Under the pieces are notes generated by a model. It saw only the letters and a program-made list of their open reading frames with translations, searched no databases and had not been told where the DNA came from. A stretch of 64,000 nt of DNA from Sipunculus nudus. Its lineage: Eukaryota; Annelida; Sipuncula; Golfingiida; Sipunculidae. The DNA lies in the NCBI GenBank assembly GCA_026874595.1, contig CM049307.1, forward strand, positions 4,239,579-4,303,578, written 5' to 3'. The translations under genes and the position numbers were made by a program. Of the stretch, positions 15,301-26,389 are shown piece after piece. Within the stretch, counting starts at the first letter, position 1; each line of letters begins with the position of its first letter.

Positions 15301-18300
15301 ATTCTCACCTCACATTACTTCAACGATCACCACGATCTGGCTATTTCTCACCTCGCATTACCTCAACGACCCCATGATCTATTTCTCAACTTACATTACC
15401 TCAACGACCACCACGACCTGGCTATTTTTCACCCCACATTACCTCAACGACCACCACGATCTGGCTATTTCTCACCTCACACTACCTCAACGACCACCAC
15501 GATCTGACTATTTCTCACCTCACACTACCTCAACGACCACCACGATCTGGCTAATTCTCACCTCACATTACTACAACGACCACCACGATCTGGCTATTTC
15601 TCACCTCGCATTACCTCAACGACCCCATGATCTATTTCTCAACTTACATTACCTCAACGACCACCACGACCTGGCTATTTTTCACCCCACATTACCTCAA
15701 CGACCACCACTGATCTGACAATTTCTAACCTCAAATTAGCTCAACGATCACCACGATCTGGCTATTTCTCACATTACCTCAAAATACGTTCTGACTGTGC
15801 GCTGTTTACATTCTGATTCGTGTTTGGCTCAAACCCTGGCGTTGCTTTGCTGCGGCGTTCCTTGTTTTCACCTCACATTACCTCAACGACCACCATGATC
15901 TGCCTGTTTCTCACCTCACATTACCTCAACGACCAGCACGATCTGGCTATTTCTCACCTCACATTACCTCAACGACCACCACGATCTGACTATTTCTCAC
16001 CTTACACTACCTCAACGACCACCACGATCTGACTATTTCTCACCTCACATTACCTCAACGACCACCACGTTCTGGCTATTTCCCACCTCACACTACCTCA
16101 ACGACCACCACGATCTGGCTATTTCTCACCTCACACTACCTCAACGACCACCACGATCTGACTATTTCTCACCTCACACTACCTCAACGACCACCACGAT
16201 CTGGCTAATTCTCACCTCACATTACTACAACGACCACCACGATCTGGCTATTTCTCACCTCGCATTACCTCAACGACCCCATGATCTATTTCTCAACTTA
16301 CATTACCTCAACGACCACCACGACCTGGCTATTTTTCACCCCACATTACCTCAACGACCACCACTGCTCTGACAATTTCTAACCTCAAATTAGCTCAACG
16401 ATCACCACGATCTGGCTATTTCTCACATTACCTCAAAATACGTTCTGACTGTGCGCTGTTTACATTCTGATTCGTGTTTGGCTCAAACCCTGGCGTTGCT
16501 ATGCTGCGGCGTTCCTTGTTCTCACCTCACATTACCTCAACGACCACCATGATCTGCCTGTTTCTCACCTCACATTACCTCAACGACCAGCACGATCTGG
16601 CTATTTCTCACCTCACATTACCTTAACGACCACCACGATCTGACTATTTCTCACCTTACATTACCTCAACGATCACCACGATCTGGCTATTTCTCACCTC
16701 ACACTACCTCAACGCCCACCACGATCTCGCTATTTCTCTCCTCACATTACCACAACGACCACCACGATCTTGCAATTTCTCACCTCACATTACCTCAACG
16801 ACCACCACGATCTTGCAATTTCTCACCTCACACTACCTCAACGACCACCACGATCTGACTTTTTCTCACCTCACACTACCTCAACGACCACCACGATCTG
16901 ACTATTTCTCACCTCACATTACCTCAACGACCACCACGATCTGACTATTTCTCACCTTACACTACCTCAACGACCACCACGATCTGACTATTTCTAACCT
17001 CACATTACCTCAACGACCACCACGTTCTGGTTATATCCCACCTCACACTACCTCAACGACCACCACGATCTGGCTATTTCTCACCTCACACTAACTCAAC
17101 GACCACCACGATCTGTCTATTTCTCCCCTCACACTACCTCAACGACCACCACGATCTGGCTAATTCTCACCTCACATTACTTCAACGACCACCACGATCT
17201 GGCTATTTCTCACCTCGCATTACCTCAACGACCCCATGATCTATTTCTCAACTTACATTACCTCAACGACCACCACGACCTGGCTATTTTTCACCCCACA
17301 TTACCTCAACGACCACCACGATCTGGCTATTTCTCACCTCACACTACCTCAACGACCACCACGATCTGACTATTTCTCACCTCACACTACCTCAACGACC
17401 ACCACGATCTGGCTAATTCTCACCTCACATTACTACAACGACCACCACGATCTGGCTATTTCTCACCTCGCATTACCTCAACGACCCCATGATCTATTTC
17501 TCAACTTACATTACCTCAACGACCACCACGACCTGGCTATTTTTCACCCCACATTACCTCAACGACCACCACTGATCTGACAATTTCTAACCTCAAATTA
17601 GCTCAACGATCACCACGATCTGGCTATTTCTCACATTACCTCAAAATACGTTCTGACTGTGCGCTGTTTACATTCTGATTCGTGTTTGGCTCAAACCCTG
17701 GGGTTGCTATGCTGCGGCGTTCCTTGTTTTCACCTCACATTACCTCAACGACCACCATGATCTGCCTGTTTCTCACCTCACATTACCTCAACGACCAGCA
17801 CGATCTGGCTATTTCTCACCTCACATTACCTCAACGACCACCACGATCTGACTATTTCTCACCTTACACTACCTCAACGACCACCACGATCTGACTATTT
17901 CTCACCTCACATTACCTCAACGACCACCACGTTCTGGCTATTTCCCACCTCACACTACCTCAACGACCACCACGATCTGGCTATTTCTCACCTCACACTA
18001 CCTCAACGACCACCACGATCTGACTATTTCTCACCTCACACTACCTCAACGACCACCACGATCTGGCTAATTCTCACCTCACATTACTACAACGACCACC
18101 ACGATCTGGCTATTTCTCACCTCGCATTACCTCAACGACCCCATGATCTATTTCTCAACTTACATTACCTCAACGACCACCACGACCTGGCTATTTTTCA
18201 CCCCACATTACCTCAACGACCACCACTGCTCTGACAATTTCTAACCTCAAATTAGCTCAACGATCACCACGATCTGGCTATTTCTCACATTACCTCAAAA

Positions 18301-19690
18301 TACGTTCTGACTGTGCGCTGTTTACATTCTGATTCGTGTTTGGCTCAAACCCTGGCGTTGCTATGCTGCGGCGTTCCTTGTTCTCACCTCACATTACCTC
18401 AACGACCACCATGATCTGCCTGTTTCTCACCTCACATTACCTCAACGACCAGCACGATCTGGCTATTTCTCACCTCACATTACCTTAACGACCACCACGA
18501 TCTGACTATTTCTCACCTAACATTACCTCAACGATCACCACGATCTGGCTATTTCTCACCTCACACTACCTCAACGCCCACCACGATCTCGCTATTTCTC
18601 TCCTCACATTACCACAACGACCACCACGATCTTGCAATTTCTCACCTCACATTACCTCAACGACCACCACGATCTTGCAATTTCTCACCTCACACTACCT
18701 CAACGACCACCACGATCTGACTTTTTCTCACCTCACACTACCTCAACGACCACCACGATCTGACTATTTCTCACCTCACATTACCTCAACGACCACCACG
18801 ATCTGACTATTTCTCACCTTACACTACCTCAACGACCACCACGATCTGACTATTTCTAACCTCACATTACCTCAACGACCACCACGTTCTGGTTATTTCC
18901 CACCTCACACTACCTCAACGACCACCACGATCTGGCTATTTCTCACCTCACACTAACTCAACGACCACCACGATCTGTCTATTTCTCCCCTCACACTACC
19001 TCAACGACCACCACGATCTGGCTAATTCTCACCTCACATTACTTCAACGACCACCACGATCTGGCTATTTCTCACCTCGCATTACCTCAACGACCCCATG
19101 ATCTATTTCTCAACTTACATTACCTCAACGACCACCACGACCTGGCTATTTTTCACCCCACATTACCTCAACGACCACCACGATCTGGCTATTTCTCACC
19201 TCACACTACCTCAACGACCACCACGATCTGACTATTTCTCACCTCACACTACCTCAACGACCACCACGATCTGGCTAATTCTCACCTCACATTACTACAA
19301 CGACCACCACGATCTGGCTATTTCTCACCTCGCATTACCTCAACGACCCCATGATCTATTTCTCAACTTACATTACCTCAACGACCACCACGACCTGGCT
19401 ATTTTTCACCCCACATTACCTCAACGACCACCACTGATCTGACAATTTCTAACCTCAAATTAGCTCAACGATCACCACGATCTGGCTATTTCTCACATTA
19501 CCTCAAAATACGTTCTGACTGTGCGCTGTTTACATTCTGATTCGTGTTTGGCTCAAACCCTGGCGTTGCTATGCTGCGGCGTTCCTTGTTCTCACCTCAC
19601 ATTACCTCAACGACCACCATGATCTGCCTGTTTCTCACCTCACATTACCTCAACGACCAGCACGATCTGGCTATTTCTCACCTCACATTA
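12096..19690. repeat. Higher-order repeat of 1,862 bp (right domain)
   Basis: From about 12.1 kb the repeat step changes to 1,862 bp. Landmarks at 13,512, 15,374, 17,236 and 19,098, and at 12,096, 13,958, 15,820 and 17,682, are all exactly 1,862 bp apart. The copies differ by only a few substitutions, which points to recent amplification. Each unit contains two LTR-derived spacers, 654 and 1,208 bp apart. Confidence 0.87.
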
Positions 19691-20839
19691 CCTTAACGAC
19701 CACCACGATCTGGCTATTTCTCACCTCACATTACCTTAACGACCACCACGATCTGACTATTTCTCACCTCACACTACCTCAACGAGCACCACGATCTGAC
19801 TATTTCTCACCTCACATTACCTTAACGACCACCACGATCTGGCTATTTCTCACCTCACATTACCTTAACGACCACCACGATCTGACTATTTAACACCTCA
19901 CATTACCTTAAGGACCACCACGATCTGGCTATTTCTCACCTCACATTACCTTAACGACCACCACGATCTGGCTATTTCTCACCTCACACTACCTCAACGA
20001 CCACCACGATCTGGCTATTTCTCACCTCACATTACCTTAACGACCACCACGATCTGACTATTTCTCACCTCACATTACCTTAACGACCACCACGATCTGG
20101 CTATTTCTCACCTCACATTACCTTAACGACCACCACGATCTGGCTATTTTCACCTCACATTACCTTAACGACCACCACGATCTGACTATTTAACACCTCA
20201 CGTTACCTTAACGACCACCACGATCTGGCTATTTCTCACCTCACATTACGTTAACGACCACCACGATCTGGCTATTTATCACCTCACATTACCTTAACGA
20301 CCACCAAGATCTGACTATTTAACACCTCACATTACCTTAACGACCATCACGATCTGGCTATTTCTCACCTCACATTACCTTAACGACCACCACGATCTGG
20401 CTATTTATCACCTCACACTACCTCAACGACCACCACGATCTGGCTATTTCTCACCTCACATTACCTTAACGACCACCACGATCTGACTATTTAACACCTC
20501 ACATTACCTTAACGACCACCACGATCTGGCTATTTCTCACCTCACATTACCTTAACGACCACCACGATCTGCCTATTTCTTGCCTCACATTACCTCAACG
20601 ACCACCATGATCTGTCTATTTTCCATCTCACATTATCTCAACGATCACCACGATCTGACTATTTCTCACCTCACATTATCTTAACGACCACCACGATCTG
20701 ACTATTTCTCGCCTCACATTACTTCAACGACCACCATGATCTGACTATTTCTCACCTAACATTATCTCAATGACCCCGAGATCTTGTTATTTCTCCCCTC
20801 ACATTTCCTCAGCGACCACCACGATCTGTCTATTTCTCA
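19690..20839. repeat. Irregular edge of the satellite array
   Basis: The last ~1.1 kb still has the 43-bp period but lacks the LTR spacers and the long units. Monomers here mostly carry CCTTAACGACC instead of CCTCAACGACC. A variant with ATTTAACACC recurs at short multiples of the monomer. Substitutions increase toward the right boundary. This is the usual look of an array edge, where homogenisation is weak. Confidence 0.8.
20836..20839. repeat. Target site duplication, left copy (CTCA)
   Basis: CTCA directly precedes the LTR and is repeated directly after it at 21,751-21,754. Removing the LTR and one copy restores a normal monomer (TATTTCTCACCTCACATT). Confidence 0.85.
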
Positions 20840-21164
20840 TGTTACATATGCCTGTTTTATTGCGAGTTGTTGACATGTCTCTTTTATTGTGCGCTGTTGA
20901 CATTCTGATTCGTGTTTGGCTTAAGCCCTGGCGTTGCTTTGCTGCGGCGTTCCTTGTTCTAGCTGGCTGGGTGCGGCCCACGTGTAAACACAGTGGTCAT
21001 GCTAGTCTGGGGCTTTCTCGCCTGGCCGAGCCGGGCCGGTCCACGTGTGAACGCAGACATGTAGAAACAGCATTGGTTGTTCTAGATGTTTCCTGTAACG
21101 TGTGTACTATTGGGTTCTTTGGATTTTTCGAGAAATGGAAAGTTCTCGGCTTGGGGTGAGAAGT

Positions 21165-21173
21165 TATAAATAA
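21165..21173 (+). promoter_or_regulatory. TATA box of the solo LTR
   Basis: TATAAATAA lies about 325 bp into the LTR and is followed by a purine-rich GAGAGAGAG tract. The position fits the U3/R promoter of the element. Confidence 0.6.
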
Positions 21174-21588
21174 GGGGTTGTGTTTAAGAGCCGGGAGAGA
21201 GAGAGGAGAGAAATATGCCAGCGGACATAGAAGCGTGTAAGTCAGTTGTGGACCTTTTCCGATAAGTGCGGCAATTATATATTTTCTTCTAAATTTGTAA
21301 CGGATCTTTTATAGTCTTCATTTTGCTTTCGGGATTATAACAAGAACTTCACTTTGGGATTACAAAGGATTGATTTTGTAAATGAACTGGACTGTTTTTC
21401 TCTGAGAAGATTTATGTGAACTGTTATTCTAGGTTGTACGTTATAAAGGAATTGTTGTCGCTGTGACAGTGGTGGTATCCAGGTACTGTAAAATTTATTT
21501 ATATACTTGTATTGATTTACCATTGTACTGTTGTTATACTGTATAATTGTATTGATTTAGTATATTGTAATGTTAGGATTGTTTTAAG

Positions 21589-21594
21589 AATAAA
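21589..21594 (+). terminator. Polyadenylation signal of the solo LTR
   Basis: AATAAA lies 424 bp downstream of the TATA box on the same strand. It is the expected R-region signal, though it sits far from the TATA. Confidence 0.45.
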
Positions 21595-21750
21595 TTATAA
21601 TTATTTGTTAACAAAAACCACTGACTTTTTTATTCATTCACCTAGACATTTCACGCTGCCTCGTGTTGCAGAATCTGATTTTTTTTATCTCCATTACAAA
21701 ATTTATGTTCGTCACGCATACGTGATCTGTTGATATTAGGTTCCGTAACA

Positions 21751-21838
21751 CTCACCTCACATTATTTCAATGACAACAAAGATCTGTATATTTCTCATCC
21801 CACATTACCTCAACAACCACCACGATCTTTCTGTTTCA
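21751..21838. repeat. Satellite remnant right of the LTR, with TSD copy at 21,751-21,754
   Basis: Two degenerate 43-bp monomers (CTCACCTCACATTATTTC..., then CCCACATTACCTCAACAACC) continue the array beyond the LTR and end at about 21,838. This is the true end of the satellite. Confidence 0.85.
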
Positions 21839-22270
21839 GGGAAGCTGAATTGCGGGGTCTGCTGTATAGCGGATCTAGTGAACGAGGATCACGAGTGAGA
21901 ACTATATGTTTTATTTGCACAAATATAAGACAATTATGCGTGTTTTATGCTACCATTCCACACATTCCCTTTAACTTTCCAAAGATCAAAATTGAGGTCA
22001 TGCCGGATGCTCTAATGCCTCGACTTAGGCTCCACCCAGAGGAGAATTAAACACCTGCATTTTAAGGAGGTTAAGCTTATTGTTATCACTGATTGGTGCA
22101 TAATCGGGAACACATATTGGTATGCCGCAGTAAGGTGTGCATAGGACTGCGCAGAAAATCCCTGCCGCCACTAAACGGGGCCCCGGGTAACTTGGAACAT
22201 GAACTAACGTTAACGGACCTTGTGTTATACACAATACCTAATTCATATTAAGAGTGAAGTGGTGAGATAA
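21839..22270. other. Gene-free interval, possible 3' UTR of the minus-strand GST
   Basis: No recognisable gene or repeat is seen. Short open frames (for example 22,025-22,234 minus) match nothing known to me. On the minus strand an AATAAA signal (TTTATT at 21,910-21,915 on plus) could end the GST transcript, which would then have a 3' UTR of roughly 670 bp containing the 40-bp repeats. Confidence 0.35.
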
Positions 22271-22614
22271 CCTTGCCGCTTTGGGTCTGTTCTTTGGCGT
22301 GGTAAGATTACGTAACAGCTTAGGGTCTGTTCTTTGGTGTGGTAAGATTACGAAACCGATTGCGGTTTGTTCGGCGATGTGGTAAGATTACGTAACAGCT
22401 TTTGGTCTGTTAGGTGATATGGTAAGATTACATAACAGCTTGGGGTCTGTCCTTTGATGTGGTAAGATTACGTAACAGCTTTTGGTCTGTTCGGTGATGT
22501 GGTAAGATTACATAACAGCTTGGGGTCTGTCCTTTGATGTGGTAAGATTACGTAACATCTGTTGGTCTCCTCGGTGATGTGGTAAGATTACATAACAGTT
22601 TGAGGTCTGTTCTT
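22271..22614. repeat. 40-bp minisatellite (about 8.5 copies) overlapping a GST stop codon
   Basis: GGTAAGATTA recurs every 40 bp at 22,301, 22,341, 22,381, 22,421, 22,461, 22,501, 22,541 and 22,581. Two unit types roughly alternate (GGTCTGTCCTTTGATGTGG and GGTCTGTTCGGTGATGTGG). On the minus strand each unit resembles the last seven codons and stop of the adjoining GST (Asn-Arg-Pro-Gln-x-Val-Met-stop), so the array appears to have grown from the 3' end of the gene. Confidence 0.93.
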
Positions 22615-22758
22615 TATCCATTCAGCTATCTTTGGTACTGCTTCCACTCTCGCTTTCAGGGCTTTCAGCTTGGGAACTTTATCCCAAGCCACGTCACTTC
22701 CTGTGACGATGGGAACCCACATTATCTGATTACTAAACAAAATATCAGCACAGGTTAA
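22588..22758 (-). CDS. GST gene exon 5 (C-terminus)
   Basis: 171 bp including the TAA stop, after acceptor CATTTCAG. It encodes [14 protein letters not shown] through [13 protein letters not shown]. The last codons form the first unit of the 40-bp minisatellite. Confidence 0.92.
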   Translation of the reverse strand, partial: LTCADILFSNQIMWVPIVTGSDVAWDKVPKLKALKARVEAVPKIAEWIKNRPQTVM

Positions 22759-25700
22759 CTGAAATGAATATAAAAACACAACTGATAAATTGTATAGGTT
22801 AGATATGTCATTAGGACAGTTTACAAAAGTGGCAACTTAAGCTTTTGGATATCTTGGCTGTCAACGATAAATATTAAAATTTAAGAATTACCATAAAATG
22901 ATATACTCATTTTATTTCTTAAAAATTCTGTTCCACGGTTACTACTGTGATATATACACAACTGTGGCTTTAATGTTAAATATATGATGCTGCTATAGAT
23001 AAAATAAGCACATCATATCAGTAAGATTATCAATAAAGAGAAGACTTTCATTTTTTAAATACTTATTAACCTGTTGTTTATTGTTCATACAGCGTTCATA
23101 AAGCTGTGAACCTGTGGCCTATCGCAGGCACCTAGCTGTGAAAAACAGATCCGTATTTTCCAATAGCAAGAAGCTTTCCTACAAACATGGACGTATAGAA
23201 TATGATATAGATATAACGCAGCTAAAATTAACACCCATGCACTCAAGATGTAAGAAATGAAGTTGAATATAAGCAGCTTCTCGGCTTTTGGCTAAATCAC
23301 GTATGTTAATGGGGCTGAGAGGAACGATTAAATGAATGTGAAAGACTGATGTTTTAATTGGTTAAGCCTTTCGACTGTATTTCCTTCGGATAGAGAGTAC
23401 CTGGTTTCATGAAATGGATTACAGATGGCGCTGATTATCATTTCATGTTTGTTGTATCATAAATGTGCGATACTTCGAAGGGCTGTAATTATAAATTTTT
23501 CAGGGTATACCTTTGGTGCCAGACCACAAAATACAAACCCTATCTCCAACGAAGAAGCCGTCTCCGCCATTGTTGTTTATCAGTAACTTTTCAAATTTGT
23601 CCATGGTCTGTGGAAGGGTCTCTTCTAGAAATTTCTTCTTCAGTTCTGCCTGTAGATAAATTTTGCCGACTAATATCATAATAGAGGGAAAAACCATTGT
23701 AAATACAACAGCGCAAACGCCCTGACATTGTTGTTTTGCAGCACCGATAACTGCATTCATTAAAACTAGCAAACTATATAATATTTGGGGTTATGTCACA
23801 GCGTTTGCCCTGACCTGAAACAATGAACGATATATGTAGGAAGGTCTCCCATTGTAAAAGTTCATCAAGAGCAAATCAATACATGTTGGAAGCGCGCGCT
23901 TGAATACCAGTTCATCAGCACACCTATTGACAAATTTAGATGTTTCCAAACAAGAATGAGTTAAATAGCAGTAAAAACTCAGTTTAAAGCGAAGTGCTGG
24001 ACAAAAATATCAAATATCATATATTTTCAATGCAAATTTTCATAAATTAAAAGTCCTGTATATAATAAGACAGCATTGAGATTCACCGGTATCTCTGCGA
24101 TTTGCCATGATCCTTGTGCCACCCATCAGCATCTGTTATTGATCAATGGCTGAATTAAAGAGTGGTCTTCTCCAAGACTGAGGGAGTGTCTAATGACCAA
24201 TACTTCAAAAACTGTGAGAGGGGGAACAAATTCAATTCAGACCATTCCATCTAAGCCTCGGGGATTCAATTTTAAGTTGATTCTTATTCCTTTCTAATTA
24301 AATACCATTTTAATTCCAGATCAATTCCGACTTGATCTAAGGTCTGATTTTTAGATCATGTGCCATTTACAATGTTACCAGCCCTGAGTATATTTGATGT
24401 GGCAAGTCTGTAATATAATCTTCATTTAGCCGGTGTCAGAACGAGTCGGAATACGTCTTACAAACAAATATATAGAAAAACAAAAGATGCAGTTAATTCA
24501 ACCTCACTAATGTCATATAACACTGTTAAAGTTACCTTGTCCGTTTCATTTTGTGTTAAATAAATCTTTAGTAGGGGTGTCTCAAGGTCAATCATTCCAT
24601 CAACAATCATGTCAGCACATGCAGCTTCAAGGTCATTCTTCCCCACAAATCCTGGCAGCAAAGATATAATAACATAATACTAATATAAACGACGCATCAT
24701 GTTTCTCTAGACTTGTCCTTCACTTATTTAGGCTCTGTTGGGTGATAATTCGCTCCCTTTGAAGTTAACCTGTACATTCCATTCAGGTCAGGTCAATGTT
24801 ATGGCATGGGAGGACTGACCTCAAAACCGAGCAGCCTGTGATAGGTAATAGAAAGCCTTACTTTACAAACTAAATTAAAATCCAACAATACATTTTTTTC
24901 TTTTTCTTTCAAAAAGAATGGTGCCGCCAGAAATACAAAGATTTAATTGGAATATTATCAGAAGACGTTTCTTGTGCCTGACGACACTGTTCAGGAGTTC
25001 AGTTAAGGTTTACTTTCACGTCTTATTATAAGTGCACGACGTCATTCGGAGTGATCATGAAACTGCTGACAGATTTTTCACAATTTTCGCGTTTTCTTTT
25101 TGTCAGGGAATGGGGTCTGTTATGCACACTCTATTTGAATGTTTTTACAATAGGCAAATGTTTAGGACGATTCAATATAATGGGATATGGAAAACGTTTT
25201 CTTGAACATGGCCTCATTTCGATAACCTTAAAGTTAAACAACATTCAAATTATCGAATTATCTGGCAATATCCATGTCCATACTTTTGCTTTTTAAATAT
25301 GGTACCCTATTTTATTTCTCTAAATGCATACCTGACTTATCTGTCCGGTTAACCTTGCTCCCTTCTTTACTATGCTCAGCCAAAGTTAACTTCTATATCC
25401 GGTAATTTTAAATCTGTACCCAAATTATGACCAAAGCAATTCTCCCGCCGCAGTAGTCTGTTTTGTAATTTATAACAAACTGTACCAAATGACTCAAGGA
25501 TTGATGAATGGATTAAAATATTGCTTTCTGAATTCTTACCGAACTGTTTAGCAAGGTATCTGTTGATGGTGTTACTCTGAGCTAGCATCACCCCATCAAC
25601 TTCAAGTACAGGAATTTGTCCGAACGGGGTTTCTGAAATTAGAATCATTTGAAACAGCTGTTTCTCGATTTATTCTTTGCCTAGGTTTCTATTTATTAAC

Positions 25701-26389
25701 ATTCTGTATTGATATAAAACTATGAGCGCTGATAATACTTAAAAGTTAAGACTGAAAAAGAAAAAAATACCCAAACAGGGTATTTACTGTACCGTCCAAG
25801 TTAGTATATGATAACATGATCATGAACACTAGCCTTACTGTACCGTCCAAGTTAGTATATGATAACATGATCATGAACACTAGCCGACGGACATGACTAA
25901 AATGACTTGTTTAAACGACTAAGACTATCATTACTCTTTATTTACTATAATTCATTTCTTAAACAATAAACGTTAAACACACACACACAAAAAGAAATAA
26001 AATGAACTCCTTTATTGTATATAGTAAAACAGAAAATATGCCCATGTTATTCAAATATAATGTAATTTATATCATGAAAGTTGAGTGTAGCTATCCCTTA
26101 AGCCCTACACACGTGGAAGGTAATAATTTAATACAAGTTACAATAATAACGTTCATTTTAAAAGGCTTAGAAAAGGTTCATGTTGCCATGCCGCCAATAT
26201 TTTCATGTTCAGATAGTTAATACTAAATGTGGAGCAGTGAGAGTTATTGAACATACCAGGCTTTAATTCTAGCCATTGTTCCTTCTCCAAGCGGACGTCT
26301 TCGAAGGCGACACCAGCAGCGGCGAACAGTTGTCTGGCCACCTCGGCCCGCCCTCTGGAGTTGAAGTAGGTCAGTTTGTAGGAAGGCAT
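22588..26389 (-). CDS. Sigma-class glutathione S-transferase, complete, five coding exons
   Basis: The spliced CDS is 624 nt (207 aa), the normal length for sigma-class GSTs, which conjugate glutathione to electrophiles or isomerise prostaglandin H2 in the cytosol. Exons (minus) are 26,389-26,257; 25,632-25,540; 24,651-24,536; 23,649-23,539; 22,758-22,588. All junctions have GT-AG ends, and the intron phases (1, 1, 0, 0) keep the frame. Visible features: N-terminal thioredoxin fold with catalytic Tyr8 in [11 protein letters not shown], Arg14 and Trp39, cis-Pro52 in [10 protein letters not shown], and the glutathione-binding Gln63-Ser64 ([12 protein letters not shown]). The helical C-terminal domain includes [15 protein letters not shown] and LTCADI. 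The ATG follows GTAAGCC, downstream of a possible 5' UTR acceptor. The stop codon lies in a 40-bp minisatellite. The class call is firm, but the substrate is not known. Confidence 0.93.
23275..23312 (+). pseudogene. U2 snRNA-like 5' fragment in a GST intron
   Basis: GCTTCTCGGCTTTTGGCTAA followed by ATCACGT resembles the highly conserved 5' end of U2 snRNA, with one base missing in the stem loop and another in the following segment. Similarity stops after about 35 nt and the Sm site and 3' half are absent, so it cannot be a working snRNA gene. It lies in the last intron of the GST, antisense to it. Confidence 0.4.
23539..23649 (-). CDS. GST gene exon 4
   Basis: 111 bp (37 codons, phase 0 at both ends), from CTACAG|GCAGAA to GATAGG|GTTTGT. 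It encodes [14 protein letters not shown] through GDGFFVGDR. An alternative acceptor 20 bases upstream would break the frame, so this start was chosen. Confidence 0.88.
23650..24535. other. GST intron 3, no feature seen
   Basis: AT-rich intronic sequence with no recognisable exon, repeat or RNA gene. Confidence 0.6.
24536..24651 (-). CDS. GST gene exon 3 (start of helical domain)
   Basis: 116 bp between GCTGCCAG and GACAAG|GTAACT. It encodes [18 protein letters not shown] and following residues to NETDK, ending in phase 0. Confidence 0.9.
24652..25539. other. GST intron 2, no feature seen
   Basis: Intronic sequence. A plus-strand open frame at 25,051-25,296 has no recognisable similarity and is antisense, so it is left unannotated. 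Confidence 0.6.
25540..25632 (-). CDS. GST gene exon 2 (glutathione-binding site)
   Basis: 93 bp, entered in phase 1 after TTTCAG and leaving in phase 1 at TTCG|GTAAGA. It encodes [14 protein letters not shown] and the [15 protein letters not shown] segment. Confidence 0.92.
25784..25885. repeat. 51-bp direct duplication in GST intron 1
   Basis: Two nearly identical 51-bp copies stand back to back. The segment starting ACTGTACCGTCCAAG at 25,786 recurs at 25,837. Otherwise intron 1 (25,633-26,256) holds only an A-rich stretch and a short CA run. Confidence 0.85.
26257..26389 (-). CDS. GST gene exon 1 (N-terminal, catalytic Tyr)
   Basis: It encodes residues 1-44 ([20 protein letters not shown] and onward to ...WLELKP) plus one base. 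The donor is CTG|GTATGT. A possible acceptor (TATCCACAG) sits 7 bases upstream of the ATG and suggests an upstream non-coding exon that I could not locate. Confidence 0.92.

Larger units (their letters stand above)
1..20839. repeat. 43-bp satellite DNA array
   Basis: A tandem array of a 43-bp monomer fills this stretch without a gene. Recognisable monomer pieces are ACCTCAACGACCACCACG, then ATCTGACTATTTCTCACC. Starts of TCAACGACC at positions 1 and 44 set the period. Variant monomers recur in fixed order: ATCTGGCTAATTCTC, CACGTTCTGGCTATTTCCC, a shortened one with CGACCCCATGATC, and ATCTTGCAATTTC. That fixed order builds higher-order units. The array is open at the left window edge, so its true length is unknown. 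Whether it is centromeric, subtelomeric or interstitial cannot be read from the sequence. Confidence 0.97.
20840..21750 (+). mobile_element. Solo LTR of an LTR retrotransposon (911 bp)
   Basis: The element starts TGTTAC and ends GTAACA, the inverted TG...CA ends of an LTR. It is flanked by the 4-bp duplication CTCA. Both flanks are 43-bp satellite, so the insertion site is certain. Inside are a TATA box at 21,165 and a polyadenylation signal at 21,589, in an order fitting U3-R-U5 on the plus strand. No gag-pol interior is present, so this is the product of LTR-LTR recombination. The end sequence and TSD size suggest a Ty3/Gypsy-type element (inference). The open frame within it (20,770-21,159) crosses the satellite junction and is not a gene. 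Confidence 0.85.

Noticed and set aside
463-19442. Repeated 70-codon and 114-codon open frames in the satellite
   Set aside because: They recur only because the higher-order units recur, read through the 43-bp monomers, and start in the LTR-derived spacer. No signal of protein selection is seen.
20770-21159. 129-codon frame at the satellite edge
   Set aside because: It starts in satellite DNA and continues into the U3 region of the solo LTR.
22025-22234. 69-codon minus-strand frame downstream of the GST
   Set aside because: No recognisable domain. It lies in the probable 3' UTR of the GST.
23650-23772. Upstream extension of GST exon 4 (hydrophobic 41 residues)
   Set aside because: The acceptor CTACAG at 23,650 gives the correct phase and family-typical sequence. 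The upstream part is intron read-through.
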